Position numbers and translations under genes: made by a program. This document shows, in pieces, positions 1 to 9,486 of a DNA stretch of 64,000 bases. The stretch's first letter is position 1. The number at the start of each line of letters is the position of its first letter. The notes beneath the pieces were generated by a model, which was not told the origin of the DNA, did no database searches, and saw nothing but the letters and a program-made list of their open reading frames with translations. The DNA comes from Dyella dinghuensis. GTDB lineage: Bacteria > Pseudomonadota > Gammaproteobacteria > Xanthomonadales > Rhodanobacteraceae. The DNA is taken from NCBI RefSeq assembly GCF_003977615.1, contig NZ_RYZR01000007.1, positions 62,001 to 126,000 of the forward strand, read 5' to 3'.

Positions 1-648
1 CGCGCGCGGCTGGATGAGTTGTATTACGCCATTGCCAATGCCGTGCGCGCGCGCCTGCTGCCTGCCGAACGCGCACATCGTCAGGCGCTGGACGATCTGG
101 ACGAAAAGCTCGTCGACAAATACTTCGTCAACTTCTCCGTGTTCGAATCGGTGCCGGATGTGTGGGCAATCGACCAGATTTTTCCGATTGCGCCGATCGC
201 GCGCCTGCACGAACAACCGACGCGCCGTGGCGTGCTGGTCGATCTCACCTGCGACTCGGATGGCCGCATCGATCATTACGTCGATGCAGAAGGTGTCGAC
301 GTCAGCATTCCGCTGCACGAACTGAAAAACGGCGAGCCGTATCGCCTGGGCATTTTCATGGTCGGCGCGTATCAGGAAACGCTGGGCGACATCCACAATC
401 TGTTCGGCGATACCGATGCGGTGAACGTGCGCGCGGACGGCAACAGCTATGTCTTCGCCCACAAGCGCCGCGGCGACACGACGGATCTGATGCTCGACTA
501 CGTGGGATATGACCTCGAGGCATTACGCACCAGTTACCGCGAACGGATCGCCGCCGCCGGTGTCACCGGCGAGCAGGCCGAGAAGCTGTTTGTAACATTG
601 AATGAAGGTTTGACCGGCTATACCTACCTATCCGAAGGCGTGCGCTGA
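1..648 (+). CDS. speA: Biosynthetic arginine decarboxylase, C-terminal part (partial)
   Basis: The frame is open from the first base, so the gene is cut by the window start and only about 215 C-terminal residues are seen. The text GIFMVGAYQETLGDIHNLFGDT followed by a GDT and a YVGYD stretch (split here for length: GIFMVGAYQETLG, then DIHNLFGDT) is typical of the end of the large PLP-dependent SpeA decarboxylases, which turn arginine into agmatine for polyamine synthesis. The PLP lysine and most of the barrel lie outside the window. The stop is at 646-648, and the next gene starts about 100 bp downstream with its own ribosome binding site. Confidence 0.9.
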   Translation, partial: RARLDELYYAIANAVRARLLPAERAHRQALDDLDEKLVDKYFVNFSVFESVPDVWAIDQIFPIAPIARLHEQPTRRGVLVDLTCDSDGRIDHYVDAEGVDVSIPLHELKNGEPYRLGIFMVGAYQETLGDIHNLFGDTDAVNVRADGNSYVFAHKRRGDTTDLMLDYVGYDLEALRTSYRERIAAAGVTGEQAEKLFVTLNEGLTGYTYLSEGVR

Positions 649-750
649 TGTAGCAGGATCGCGGCGTCTCGCAAGTACGCGAGGCGCCCTGAACCGGATG
701 GATGTGCCGCCGATAATCCTTTCCCCATCCCCCATCCGAAGGAGTGGCAT

Positions 751-1536
751 ATGGCAAGTCTCGACGGCAAAGTTGCATTGATCACCGGCGCTGCAAGCGG
801 CATTGGCAAGGCGATCGCAGAGCTTTACGCAAAGAACGGCGCAGCCGTGGCGATTGCGGACATCAATCAGCAAGCAGCGGACGCTGCAGCAGCAGAGATC
901 AAGGCAGCAGGCGGCAAAGCTGTCGGCATCGAAATGGATGTCACCAACGAAGACGCCGTGAACGCGGGTACCGAGAAGACGGTCGCCACCTTCGGCCATC
1001 TGGACATTCTCATTTCCAACGCGGGCGTGCAGATCATCAACCCGATCGATCAGTTCTCTTACGCCGATTGGAAGAAAATGCTGGCGATCCATCTCGACGG
1101 CGGCTTTCTTACGACCAAGGCCGCGCTCAAGCACATGTATAAAGACAACCGCGGCGGCACGGTGATCTACATGGGCTCCGTGCATTCGCATGAAGCGTCG
1201 AAGCTGAAGTCGGCGTATGTCACGGCGAAGCATGGCTTGCTTGGTCTGTCGCGCACGCTTGCCAAAGAAGGCGCGGCGCACAACGTTCGTTCGCATGTGA
1301 TCTGCCCGGGCTTCGTGCGCACGCCGCTCGTTGAAAAACAGATTCCGGAGCAGGCGAAAGAGTTGGGCATCAGCGAAGCAGATGTGATCAAGAACGTGAT
1401 GTTGAAAGACACGGTGGACGGTGTGTTCACCACGGTGGAAGACATTGCTGAAACGGCTCTGTTCCTGGCGGCATTCCCGAGCGCGGCGCTGACTGGCCAG
1501 AGTTTTGTGGTGAGCCACGGCTGGTACATGCAGTAA
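751..1536 (+). CDS. bdhA: 3-hydroxybutyrate dehydrogenase (SDR family)
   Basis: A 261-residue short-chain dehydrogenase that should interconvert (R)-3-hydroxybutyrate and acetoacetate with NAD. The nucleotide-binding motif TGAASGIG is at residues 12-19, the NAG motif near 90-92, and the catalytic set is Ser143, Tyr156 and Lys160 (YVTAK). Length and C-terminus (HGWYMQ) fit BdhA rather than a generic SDR. The start has a clear AAGGAG six bases upstream. It heads a same-strand group with acetoacetate decarboxylase, a patatin and a second dehydrogenase; 179 bp holding an inverted pair of GC-rich palindromes separate it from the next gene. Function is by family resemblance plus context. Confidence 0.9.
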   Translation: MASLDGKVALITGAASGIGKAIAELYAKNGAAVAIADINQQAADAAAAEIKAAGGKAVGIEMDVTNEDAVNAGTEKTVATFGHLDILISNAGVQIINPIDQFSYADWKKMLAIHLDGGFLTTKAALKHMYKDNRGGTVIYMGSVHSHEASKLKSAYVTAKHGLLGLSRTLAKEGAAHNVRSHVICPGFVRTPLVEKQIPEQAKELGISEADVIKNVMLKDTVDGVFTTVEDIAETALFLAAFPSAALTGQSFVVSHGWYMQ

Positions 1537-1550
1537 TCGCCGACGCCGCT

Positions 1551-1657
1551 CCCTCCCCTGCTTGCAGGGGAGGGTTGGGGAGGGGTTGCACGAGCTTGCC
1601 GCAAGGCCGATCGGCTTCACCCCACCCCAACCCTCCCCTACTGCACGTAGGGGAGGG
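1551..1657. repeat. Pair of inverted GC-rich palindromes (REP/BIME-like)
   Basis: Palindrome 1 is at 1551-1574 (arms of 11 bases around TT) followed by a G-rich tail; palindrome 2 is at 1631-1657 (10-base arms, 7-base loop) preceded by a C-rich tail. The tails (about 1573-1586 and 1619-1632) are reverse complements, so the whole unit is an inverted pair. Related units lie at 36011-36143 and inside ppc at 39371-39473. It could fold when transcribed and partly separate bdhA from adc expression. Confidence 0.75.
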
Positions 1658-1715
1658 GGTAGGTAGTGGTGAGTTGAAGTTGGATGCCACGCAAAACCTT
1701 CACTAGGAAGCGCTC

Positions 1716-2456
1716 ATGAAAATCGCCGACGTCAAAGCCAACGCATTCGCTATGCCGCTGACAAGCCCGGCGTTCCCGCCCGGCCCGTATCGTTTCGTCA
1801 ATCGCGAATTCCTCGTCATCACCTATCGCACGGACATGGACGCGCTGCGTGCTGTTGTGCCGGAACCGCTCGAAGTCACCGAGCCGCTGGTGAAATACGA
1901 ATTCATTCGCATGCCCGATTCCACCGGTTTCGGTGACTACACCGAATCGGGACAGGTGATTCCCGTAACCTTCAACGGCCAACGTGGCGGTTACGTTCAC
2001 TCCATGTATCTCAACGATCATCCGCCGATTGCCGGTGGCCGCGAGCTGTGGGGTTTTCCGAAGAAACTCGCCAGCCCCGTGCTGGATACCGAAATCGATA
2101 CGCTGGTTGGCACGCTCGATTACGGCAAGGTGCGCGTGGCCAAGGCGACGATGGGATTCAAGCATCGTCCTGCGGATCAGGCTGCGATTCTTGCCGGTCT
2201 CGCTGCGCCGAACTATTTGCTCAAAATCATTCCGCATGTCGACGGCACACCACGCATCTGCGAGCTGGTGCGTTACTACACCAGCAACGTCACGCTGAAA
2301 GGTGCGTGGACGGGTCCCGCTTCGCTGGAGCTTCATCCGCACGCATTGGCACCGGTTGCTGATCTGCCCGTGCTTAAGATCGAATCGGCGCTGCATTACA
2401 TCACTGATCTCACGCTCGATCTGGGCACAGTGGTTCACGATTATCTCGCTGCATAG
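1716..2456 (+). CDS. adc: Acetoacetate decarboxylase
   Basis: A 246-residue protein of the Adc family, which decarboxylates acetoacetate to acetone and CO2 through a Schiff base. The Schiff-base region [12 protein letters not shown] is at residues 110-121; Lys116 is the expected catalytic lysine, with the neighbouring Lys117 that lowers its pKa. Length matches the family. The start is preceded by AGGAAG. It sits between bdhA, which produces acetoacetate, and a patatin-like lipase only 9 bp downstream, so it is very probably cotranscribed with the lipase. Some Adc-fold proteins act on other keto acids, so the substrate rests partly on the neighbour. Confidence 0.88.
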   Translation: MKIADVKANAFAMPLTSPAFPPGPYRFVNREFLVITYRTDMDALRAVVPEPLEVTEPLVKYEFIRMPDSTGFGDYTESGQVIPVTFNGQRGGYVHSMYLNDHPPIAGGRELWGFPKKLASPVLDTEIDTLVGTLDYGKVRVAKATMGFKHRPADQAAILAGLAAPNYLLKIIPHVDGTPRICELVRYYTSNVTLKGAWTGPASLELHPHALAPVADLPVLKIESALHYITDLTLDLGTVVHDYLAA

Positions 2457-2465
2457 AGGCGTTCC

Positions 2466-3659
2466 ATGACTGAGCAAAAGGCGTCGACGCCAAAAGTCGC
2501 TGCGCACCATCCCGCGCAGGATGCTTACAAAGTCACGGCCCTGGTTCTCCAGGGCGGTGGCGCGCTGGGTGCGTATCAGGCGGGTGTGTATCAGGCGCTC
2601 AGCGAAGCGGGGTTGCATCCGAACTGGATTGCAGGCATTTCCATCGGTGCGTTGAACGCCGCCATCATCGCGGGCAACGCGCCCGAAGATCGCGTCGAAA
2701 AACTGACCGAGTTTTGGGAAACGATCTGCAAGTCCGCGTTCTGGCCCAATCGCCCGGCGTTGCCGTGGCCGGAAACGATGACGTGGCCGCAGATATTCCG
2801 CGATGGCGTCAACACACTCGCGGCGTGGCGCGCGCTGACCGAAGGGCAGTCAGGGTTCTTCCAGCCACGCATGCCGCCGCCGGTGCTGCAGTTGCACGGC
2901 ACGCCAGCGACCGCAAGCTGGTATGACACCGCACCGCTACGCGAAACACTGGAACGACTGGCGGATTTCGACCGCATCAACGATCAGCGCTCGATGCGTG
3001 TGTCGGTGGGTGCAGTGAATGTGCGCACGGGCAATTTCGCGTATTTCGAAAATCGCCATCACAAACTGCGGCCGGAACACTTCATGGCGTCGGGCGCATT
3101 GCCACCCGGGTTTCCCGCGGTCGAAATCGACGGGGAGTATTACTGGGATGGCGGCATGGTCTCCAATACGCCACTCTACAAGGTGCTGTCCGACCAGCCG
3201 CATCGCGATGCGCTGATCTTCCAGGTCGATCTATGGAGTGCCTGCGGAGCATTGCCGCGCGATATGAGCATGGTTGCCGAGCGCAGCAAGGACATCCAGT
3301 TCTCCAGCCGCACGCGTCTGGTCACCGAATACATGCGCCTGACCCGGGAGCAACAGCGTTTCCTGCATGACGTGATGAAGCTGGTGCCGGAAGACAAGCG
3401 CAACGATCCAGCCTATCGCCGGGCCGAGCAACAAGCCAACGGCGCACTGACCAATCTCATCCACCTGATTTATCGTGACAAGCCCTACGAAGGGCATTAC
3501 AAGGATTACGAGTTCAGTGTCACGACGATGCATGAGCACTGGCAGAGCGGTTTGACCGATATGCGGCACACGCTTTCGCGGCCGCACTGGCTTGAGCCAC
3601 CGAAACCCGAAGACCCGTTCGTGACGCACGATGTGCATCGTGCGTTGAACAACGACTGA
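2466..3659 (+). CDS. Patatin-like phospholipase family protein
   Basis: A 397-residue patatin-fold serine hydrolase. The glycine-rich oxyanion segment GGGALGAYQAG (residues 30-40), the nucleophile motif GISIG (Ser59) and the dyad motif DGG near residue 227 are all present, so it should be active. The C-terminal third resembles the DUF3734 extension seen in cytosolic patatins. No signal peptide is visible, so it is presumably intracellular. It starts 9 bp after adc and is followed 18 bp later by a hydroxyacid dehydrogenase. Its link to 3-hydroxybutyrate genes suggests a role with lipid or polyester stores, but that is inference; phospholipase activity is the family default. Confidence 0.85.
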   Translation: MTEQKASTPKVAAHHPAQDAYKVTALVLQGGGALGAYQAGVYQALSEAGLHPNWIAGISIGALNAAIIAGNAPEDRVEKLTEFWETICKSAFWPNRPALPWPETMTWPQIFRDGVNTLAAWRALTEGQSGFFQPRMPPPVLQLHGTPATASWYDTAPLRETLERLADFDRINDQRSMRVSVGAVNVRTGNFAYFENRHHKLRPEHFMASGALPPGFPAVEIDGEYYWDGGMVSNTPLYKVLSDQPHRDALIFQVDLWSACGALPRDMSMVAERSKDIQFSSRTRLVTEYMRLTREQQRFLHDVMKLVPEDKRNDPAYRRAEQQANGALTNLIHLIYRDKPYEGHYKDYEFSVTTMHEHWQSGLTDMRHTLSRPHWLEPPKPEDPFVTHDVHRALNND

Positions 3660-3677
3660 GAACGTGAAGGACAACGC

Positions 3678-4541
3678 ATGACTTTGAAGGCTGCTTTTAT
3701 CGGTTTGGGCGCGATGGGCGCACCGATGGCCGGACATCTGAAGCAACATGGCCTGTTGTATGCGGTGGCCAATCGCACGCAAGCGAAAGCCGAGCAGTTG
3801 GCGCGCGAACTGGGCGTCACTGCGCCGGCAACCTTGGCGGAGCTGGCGCCGCAATGTGACGTGATCGCGCTATGCGTGACGGCGGATGCCGATGTGCTCA
3901 ACACCGTTGAGGCGCTCGCGCCGCATGTGCGTCCCGGGACGATCGTGATCGATCACTCCACCGTCGATCCTGAGACGGCGAAGAAAGCAGCTGCACGCCT
4001 GAAAGAAGTCGGTGCGCACTTTCTTGATGCGCCGGTTTCCGGCGGCGTTGAAGGTGCGAAGAACGGCAAGTTGTCGGTGATGGTTGGTGGCGATGCGAAC
4101 GTGCTGGAGCGTGCGCGACCGGTGCTTGAGTCGTATGCGTTGCGCGTCACGCATCTCGGCGACGTGGGTGCTGGCCAGGCGACCAAGGCGGTGAATCAGG
4201 TGTTGGTTGCCGGCATCGCGCAAGCCGTTTGCGAAGGCCTGGCGCTGGGTGAGGCATTAGGTCTCGATCCGGAACGTCTCATCCCCACCTTGGGTGCGGG
4301 TGCCGCTGGCAACTGGTTCCTCGAAAAGCGCGGCGCGACGATGTTGAAGAACGAATTCAGCGTCGGGTTCAAGCTGTCGCTGTTGCACAAGGATCTTGGC
4401 ATCGTGCGTGGTATCGCTGAAAAAGCGGGTACATCGCGCAGCGTTGTCGAGCGTTCGTTGGCGGACTATGCCGAACTGATGAAGCAAGGTCACGGCGATG
4501 ACGATATTTCTGGCCTGATACGGCTGAAACGAGCTCACTGA
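3678..4541 (+). CDS. NAD(P)-dependent beta-hydroxyacid dehydrogenase (3-HIBDH family)
   Basis: A 287-residue protein with the N-terminal Rossmann motif GLGAMGAPMAGHL, the substrate motif DAPVSGG, and the catalytic-lysine region KAVNQVLVAG, in the order typical of 3-hydroxyisobutyrate, tartronate semialdehyde and glyoxylate/succinic semialdehyde reductases. The exact substrate cannot be read from sequence. It is the last gene of the bdhA-adc-patatin group (start preceded by GAAGGA) and is followed by a strong terminator hairpin, so the operon ends here. Confidence 0.85.
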   Translation: MTLKAAFIGLGAMGAPMAGHLKQHGLLYAVANRTQAKAEQLARELGVTAPATLAELAPQCDVIALCVTADADVLNTVEALAPHVRPGTIVIDHSTVDPETAKKAAARLKEVGAHFLDAPVSGGVEGAKNGKLSVMVGGDANVLERARPVLESYALRVTHLGDVGAGQATKAVNQVLVAGIAQAVCEGLALGEALGLDPERLIPTLGAGAAGNWFLEKRGATMLKNEFSVGFKLSLLHKDLGIVRGIAEKAGTSRSVVERSLADYAELMKQGHGDDDISGLIRLKRAH

Positions 4542-4575
4542 AACATCGGGCAGCTTCGCTTTAGGTCGAACATAA

Positions 4576-4602
4576 AAAAGGCCACGCTTTGCGTGGCCTT
4601 TT
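4576..4602. terminator. Bidirectional intrinsic terminator
   Basis: A 12-bp perfect stem (AAAAGGCCACGC with its complement) around a TTT loop, with A-rich 5' and T-rich 3' sides. It lies between converging genes: the dehydrogenase on + and the SPOR gene on -, and can serve both. Confidence 0.9.
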
Positions 4603-4620
4603 GCATAACAAGCGCGAGGA

Positions 4621-5319
4621 TTACTTGCCTTCTTTCAACGCAATGGCAGGAATGCCCGCGGCGGAGAGACGCTGCTTGGTCGATTCAAGATCGGTTGCCG
4701 AATGGAACGGTCCCAGGCGCACGCGATGATAAGTCTGACCGCCGACGTTGACCGACTGCACATTGGCGACGAAGCCCTGCAGCGCAAGTTTGGCTTTCAG
4801 TGTCTCCGCATCGGCAGCGCTTGGGAACGCGCCAACCTGGAGCAGATAGCCACTCGTTGCAGGGCTGGCCGCTGGCGCTGCTACGGCGGAAGCGGGGGCT
4901 GCCGTGATGTTCTGCGTAACAGCCTTTGGCGCGTTCGGTGGCAGTTGCTGCGCCGGTGCCGGCGTGGTGGCTTGCTGTTGCGCGGCCTGTTGTTGCTGCT
5001 CGGCTTTCGCCTGCGCACTGATTTCCGAATCCGGAATGCGCACTTCTTTCTCCGACAGGACGGAGTAGAAGTCGTATTGCGGTTTCTTCGGCGCCGTCGT
5101 GCTGGTCGTCGGCTGCAGACCTTCGTCGCTACCCGGCTGTGCGGTCGCTTCCGGATTCGGCTGCGGACCTTTCGGCGCCATCGGCACCATGGAATGACGC
5201 ATCAGCACGACCACGACGAGGGCGCCGATCAGCACGCCGATAAGTATTCCCGCCCAAGCCGGAAATCCGCCGCCGCTGTTGCGAACAGCCTGCCGGCCTT
5301 TGCCCTTGCGTGTTGCCAT
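4621..5319 (-). CDS. SPOR domain-containing cell-division-type protein
   Basis: A 232-residue single-pass inner-membrane protein. A basic N-terminus (GKGRQ) is followed by a hydrophobic segment at about residues 18-40, then a Pro/Ala/Gln-rich linker, and a C-terminal SPOR domain starting at YLLQVGAFPS (about residue 158) and ending in the RLGPFHS segment. SPOR domains bind septal glycan strands lacking stem peptides. Its ATG overlaps the argS stop by one base (TAATG), so translation is coupled. The argS-SPOR arrangement is common in gammaproteobacteria, where this gene is often annotated as FtsN- or DedD-like; which of these it is cannot be decided here. Confidence 0.88.
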   Translation of the reverse strand: MATRKGKGRQAVRNSGGGFPAWAGILIGVLIGALVVVVLMRHSMVPMAPKGPQPNPEATAQPGSDEGLQPTTSTTAPKKPQYDFYSVLSEKEVRIPDSEISAQAKAEQQQQAAQQQATTPAPAQQLPPNAPKAVTQNITAAPASAVAAPAASPATSGYLLQVGAFPSAADAETLKAKLALQGFVANVQSVNVGGQTYHRVRLGPFHSATDLESTKQRLSAAGIPAIALKEGK

Positions 5320-7007
5320 TACATGCTCTCCGGGGCGCTGAGGCCCAACAAATCCAAACCATTCTTCAGAACTTGCCGCGTGGCAATCACCAAGGCCAAG
5401 CGCGCGTCGCGCACATCCTTATCATCGACCAGGAACTGATGCGAGTTGTAGTAGGTGTGGAACGCATTCGCCAGTTCGCGCAACCAGGCTGCGAGAAGTT
5501 GCGGTTCCAGATTGGCAGCGGCGTTCTCGACCATTTCCGGATACTTGGACAGTTCCGTCAGCAGAATCTGCTCATGCTCGTTATCAAGACGCGACAGATG
5601 CGCCTGACCGTTCACCAAGTCGACAGCAAAACCTTTCTCGGCTGCCTGACGTAACACGCTGCACACGCGTGCGTGCGCGTACTGGATGTAATACACCGGA
5701 TTGTCGTTACTCTGCGAGCGCGCGAGGTCGATGTCGAAAACCAGCTGCGAATCGCCCTTGCGCGAGATCAGGAAATAACGTGTGGCGTCGCGACCGGCTT
5801 CGTCGATCAGATCGCGCAGCGTGAGATAGCTGCCTGCGCGCTTGGAAATTTTCACTTCCTCGCCGCCGCGCATCACGGTGATCATCTGGTACAGCACGTA
5901 GTGCGGCCAATCCTTGGGAATGCCGACGTCCAGTGCCTGCAAGCCTGCTTTCACGCGCGCCAAGGTGCCGTGATGATCGGCGCCTAGCACCGTAACGGCA
6001 TTTTCGTAACCGCGTTGCCACTTGCTCATGTGATAGGCGACATCCGGCACGAAATACGTGTAGGTGCCGTCGGATTTGCGCATCACGCGATCTTTGTCGT
6101 CGCCGAAGTCGGTAGTGCGCAGCCATAGGGCGCCGCCTTCTTCGTAGGTGTGGCCGTGCGCGAGCAATTCGCGCACCGTTTCCTCGACCTTGCCGTCGGT
6201 GTAGAGCGACGACTCCAGGAAATACACATCGAAATCGACACCGAACGCTTTCAGGTCGAGGTCTTGTTCGTGACGCAGCGCCGCCACGGCGAAGCGGCGG
6301 ATGGCGTCGAGGTCGTCGGGATTTTTTGCGCCAGTGACCGTGTGGCCGTCGGCCGTTACGGATTCGCCAGCCAGATACGCCTTGGCGACATCGGCGATGT
6401 AATCGCCGCGATAGCCGTCTTCCGGCCAGCCCGCATCGCCCGGCGCAATGCCGCGCGCGCGCGCCTGCACCGAAATGGCCAGGTTCTGAATCTGCACGCC
6501 GGCGTCGTTGTAGTAGAACTCGCGCTTGACGTTCCAGCCGGTGGCGTCGAACAGACGGCTGAGGCAATCGCCGATCACGGCGTTGCGGCCATGACCAACG
6601 TGCAGCGGACCGGTCGGATTGGCCGAAACGAATTCCACGCCGACCGTTTTCCCAGCGCCGCTATGGCTGCGTCCGTAGGCGTCGCCGTCGGCGAGGATGC
6701 GGCGCACCTCGGCGTGATAGGCGTCCTGCGCCAGAAAGAAGTTGATGAAACCCGGGCCTGCGATCTCCACTTTGCCGATCAACGTATTGGCAGGCAGCGC
6801 AGCGACCAGCTTTTCGGCCAGATCGCGCGGTTTCGCGCGTGCCGGCTTGGCCATCAGCATGGCGGCGTTCGTGGCGAAATCGCCGTGTTCGCGGCTTCGG
6901 GTGCGCTCGATCACGAAATGGGGCGGCTCGACGCCCTCAGGCAGGGTGCCATCGCTCTGAAGGTTCTGGATGGCCTTGAAGACCAGTTCGTGCAGCGCGT
7001 CTTTCAC
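5319..7007 (-). CDS. argS: Arginyl-tRNA synthetase
   Basis: A 562-residue class I synthetase that charges tRNA-Arg. The N-terminal Add-1 region is followed by the HIGH-type motif HVGH in [17 protein letters not shown], and a KMSKS-type motif KISKRAGSY appears later; the C-terminal DALR-like anticodon domain closes the protein. The start is GTG: an in-frame TGA lies only 15 bases upstream, so no longer start is possible, and no good Shine-Dalgarno is visible. The gene is followed directly by the SPOR gene. Upstream is about 500 bp holding an AT-rich dyad and an sRNA candidate on the other strand. Confidence 0.97.
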   Translation of the reverse strand: MKDALHELVFKAIQNLQSDGTLPEGVEPPHFVIERTRSREHGDFATNAAMLMAKPARAKPRDLAEKLVAALPANTLIGKVEIAGPGFINFFLAQDAYHAEVRRILADGDAYGRSHSGAGKTVGVEFVSANPTGPLHVGHGRNAVIGDCLSRLFDATGWNVKREFYYNDAGVQIQNLAISVQARARGIAPGDAGWPEDGYRGDYIADVAKAYLAGESVTADGHTVTGAKNPDDLDAIRRFAVAALRHEQDLDLKAFGVDFDVYFLESSLYTDGKVEETVRELLAHGHTYEEGGALWLRTTDFGDDKDRVMRKSDGTYTYFVPDVAYHMSKWQRGYENAVTVLGADHHGTLARVKAGLQALDVGIPKDWPHYVLYQMITVMRGGEEVKISKRAGSYLTLRDLIDEAGRDATRYFLISRKGDSQLVFDIDLARSQSNDNPVYYIQYAHARVCSVLRQAAEKGFAVDLVNGQAHLSRLDNEHEQILLTELSKYPEMVENAAANLEPQLLAAWLRELANAFHTYYNSHQFLVDDKDVRDARLALVIATRQVLKNGLDLLGLSAPESM

Positions 7008-7226
7008 GGGTCGAGATCGTCAGGGATGGGACCGCGCATCCTATCAGACCAAGCGCGTCGGGCCCTCGTTTCAGCGCTATTTCAGACGGTTCCCGTAGCG
7101 GGAGGGGTTCCTGCTGCAACGCGGCGGGTCGAGCTGTGGATAAGTCTGTGGGGAAAGTTGAGGCGCTGTAGAGGCTGCCCCGGAAAAGTCCAGCGGAAAT
7201 GAAGCTGTCATTCAATTAATTGTTCT

Positions 7227-7257
7227 ACATCAATAGTTTAAATAACTAAGTTGATGT
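7227..7257. promoter_or_regulatory. AT-rich nested dyad upstream of argS
   Basis: Outer arms ACATCAA (7227-7233) and TTGATGT (7251-7257) enclose inner arms TAGTT and AACTA, giving a 31-bp near-palindrome in the AT-rich part of the argS/radC intergenic region. It looks like an operator or a bent-DNA site. No regulator can be named. Confidence 0.5.
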
Positions 7258-7345
7258 GATCTTCAGTAATATGCCTGTAAGTGGCGCTGCGGCGTCAATG
7301 TGCATAAGTCTTGCCACCTCGCTCAAGCGAACCTGCATACCGCAT

Positions 7346-7492
7346 GTCACAACCCAGTCATGACGCGCCGCGACAATGCGCGGGTATCACTGGCGTCTCC
7401 CCCGCCGGATCGATACGGGACTGCCGCATCCCGCTATACCCTCCCCTCATGCGGCCGCCGGCGCGAACCTCTCGGTCGCGCCGTTTTTTTTT
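7346..7492 (+). ncRNA. Candidate small RNA with C-rich loops
   Basis: A strong intrinsic terminator points away from a region with no gene on this strand, so it should end a non-coding transcript. Upstream are three short hairpins: CCGCG/CGCGG at 7368-7383, GGCG/CGCC at 7392-7406 with a CCCC loop, and CGGGA/TCCCG at 7416-7433. An unpaired pyrimidine stretch (7438-7448, with CCCTCCCC) follows. A weak promoter (TTGCCA at 7311, 17-base spacer, TGCATA at 7334) would start transcription near 7346, giving about 147 nt. C-rich loops able to pair with Shine-Dalgarno sequences recall Xanthomonas sX13, but homology is not shown. The 5' end is a guess. Confidence 0.5.
7459..7492 (+). terminator. Intrinsic terminator with nine T
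   Basis: An 8-bp GC-rich stem (CGGCGCGA at 7459-7466 with TCGCGCCG at 7476-7483) is followed directly by nine T. The T run is only on the + strand side, so it does not serve radC, which runs on -. It ends the proposed sRNA. Confidence 0.8.
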
Positions 7493-7509
7493 GCCCCGGA
7501 AACGGGAAT

Positions 7510-8181
7510 CTAGAGCAAACCGCGCGCTGCCATCGAGACGGGTTGGGCGTGCCCGATGACCAGATGGTCCAGCACCCGGACCCCGACCAGCCGCAACGCC
7601 TGTCCCAATTCGCGGGTGATGGCCTGATCCGCCGCGCTCGGTTCGGCAACGCCGCTGGGGTGGTTATGGGCGAAGATCACTGCCGCCGCGTTGTGCCGAA
7701 GGCACGCGCGGACCACTTCCCGCGGGTGCACGCTCGCACCGTCAATCGTGCCCCGGAACAATTCTTCAAAGGCCAGCACGCGATGCCGGTTGTCGAGATA
7801 AAGGCAGCCGAAAACTTCATAAGGCAGATGACGCAGGCGGGCGGTGAGGTAATCGCCGCTGTCGCTGGGACTGGCCAGGGCGGGGCGTTCGGTCAGCTGT
7901 TCGGCGAGACTGCGGCGAGCCAGTTCGAGTGCCGCGGCAATCCGCGCGCGCTTTGCTGGTCCCAGGCCGTTGGCTCGAATGTCCTGATCGGGCCGGCCCA
8001 GCAGCGCGCCAAGACTGCCGGCGCGCGTCAGCAATTCCCGTCCTAGTGCGATGGCGTCCTTGCCGCGCACACCGCTACCCAGCAGAACGGCGAGCAGCTC
8101 CGCGTCGGACAAGGCGGCGCTGCCATGGCTCAGCAATTTTTCGCGGGGACGTTCGCCTTCGGGCCAGTCTCGAATACTCAT
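7510..8181 (-). CDS. radC: RadC family JAB-domain protein
   Basis: A 223-residue protein with an N-terminal helix-hairpin-helix-like region ([10 protein letters not shown] through the LLARAG-type helices, about residues 8-70) and a C-terminal MPN/JAB metalloprotease-type domain with HNHPSG followed by the D-containing SAADQ segment. The metal-ligand residues are intact. The name comes from an old DNA-repair assignment that was later doubted; the actual function is unknown. It is transcribed divergently from coaBC, with 99 bp between the starts, the order found in many gammaproteobacteria. Confidence 0.93.
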   Translation of the reverse strand: MSIRDWPEGERPREKLLSHGSAALSDAELLAVLLGSGVRGKDAIALGRELLTRAGSLGALLGRPDQDIRANGLGPAKRARIAAALELARRSLAEQLTERPALASPSDSGDYLTARLRHLPYEVFGCLYLDNRHRVLAFEELFRGTIDGASVHPREVVRACLRHNAAAVIFAHNHPSGVAEPSAADQAITRELGQALRLVGVRVLDHLVIGHAQPVSMAARGLL

Positions 8182-8280
8182 GCTGTCAGCTTGAAGCTGC
8201 CGATGCGATCGGGGCAGCAGTTGCCGTACATGAATCCGGTAAGCTAGCCGTCTAGCTGAAAGTCAGGCCCTGCTTACACC

Positions 8281-9486
8281 ATGAGTCTTGCCCAACGCCG
8301 CATATTGCTAGGGGTGTCAGGTGGCATCGCCGCCTACAAATCCTGCGAACTCGTCCGCCGCTTGCGCGATCTGGGCGCGCACGTGCGTGTCGTGATGACG
8401 GAAAACGCGACCCGCTTCGTGACCCCGACCACCTTTCAGGCGCTCTCCGGCGAAGCCGTGCGTACGAGCTTGTGGGATGAGTCGGCCGAAGCGGCGATGG
8501 GTCATATCGAGTTGGCGCGCTGGGCTGAGCGCGTGCTCATCGCACCGGCCAGTGCCGACCTGATGGCCCGTCTTGCGCACGGTCACGCCAACGATTTGCT
8601 GACGACGCTGTGCCTCGCTACCGCTGCGCCGGTCTATCTGGCGCCAGCCATGAATCAGCAGATGTGGGCGCACGCCGCGACACAGGCCAATCTCGCCACG
8701 TTGCGCTCGCGCGGGGTGCATATCCTCGGTCCTGCTGCGGGCGATCAAGCCTGTGGCGAAGTGGGCTCCGGGCGCATGCTTGAACCGCACGAGCTGCGTG
8801 AAGCCATCGTCGCGTCGTTTGGCGATCGCGTGCTGCAGGGAAAGAAAGTCGTCGTCAGCGCCGGTCCGACGTATGAGGACATCGATCCCGTGCGTTTCAT
8901 CGGCAATCGCAGTTCCGGGCGCATGGGTTTCGCCGTTGCCGAAGCGGCTGCACAAGCCGGTGCGCAGGTGACGCTGGTGGCCGGTCCCGTGACGCTGGCA
9001 ACGCCGCACGGCGTCGCCGAACGCATCGACGTGCGTAGTGCCGCGCAAATGCATGCGGCGGTGACGAAAGCGGCGGCCGATGCAGATATCTATATCGGTG
9101 CGGCCGCCGTAGGCGACTACCGCCCCAACGCGGTATCCGAACACAAATTGAAGAAGCAGTCGGGCTCGGACCTGACGCTGCAACTCGCGGAAAACCCGGA
9201 CATCCTCGCCAGCCTGTCGGCGCAGCGCGTGCATCCGTTCCTGGTTGGATTCGCTGCTGAAACGCAAAACGTAGAGAGCTATGCGCGCGACAAACTGCAA
9301 CGCAAGGGATTGGACATGATCGCCGCCAATCAAGTTGGTCATGGGCTGGGATTTGAAACCGCCGACAATGCGATCACGCTGTATTGGCCCGACGGGTCGG
9401 CCGAATTGCCGCGTGCCGACAAAGCATCGCTCGCGCATCAGCTGATCGAGCGCATCGCCACCCGTTACAAGGCGGTGCGAGGATGA
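8281..9486 (+). CDS. coaBC: Bifunctional phosphopantothenoylcysteine decarboxylase / phosphopantothenate-cysteine ligase
   Basis: A 401-residue coenzyme A biosynthesis enzyme. The N-terminal flavin-dependent CoaC half shows [10 protein letters not shown] (residues 11-20), catalytic His75 (MGHIE), the substrate motif APAMN (121-125) and Cys158 in the DQACGE active-site flap. The C-terminal CoaB half begins near residue 190 with [19 protein letters not shown] and has the lysine-rich KLKKQSG segment. It starts the coaBC-dut-algC group known from Pseudomonas and other gammaproteobacteria. Its stop overlaps the dut start by four bases (ATGA). Confidence 0.97.
   Translation: MSLAQRRILLGVSGGIAAYKSCELVRRLRDLGAHVRVVMTENATRFVTPTTFQALSGEAVRTSLWDESAEAAMGHIELARWAERVLIAPASADLMARLAHGHANDLLTTLCLATAAPVYLAPAMNQQMWAHAATQANLATLRSRGVHILGPAAGDQACGEVGSGRMLEPHELREAIVASFGDRVLQGKKVVVSAGPTYEDIDPVRFIGNRSSGRMGFAVAEAAAQAGAQVTLVAGPVTLATPHGVAERIDVRSAAQMHAAVTKAAADADIYIGAAAVGDYRPNAVSEHKLKKQSGSDLTLQLAENPDILASLSAQRVHPFLVGFAAETQNVESYARDKLQRKGLDMIAANQVGHGLGFETADNAITLYWPDGSAELPRADKASLAHQLIERIATRYKAVRG

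Noticed and set aside
7300-8046. A 248-codon + strand frame through the argS-radC gap and into radC
   Set aside because: It runs through the nine-T terminator and antisense to radC and has no ribosome binding site or recognisable protein sequence.
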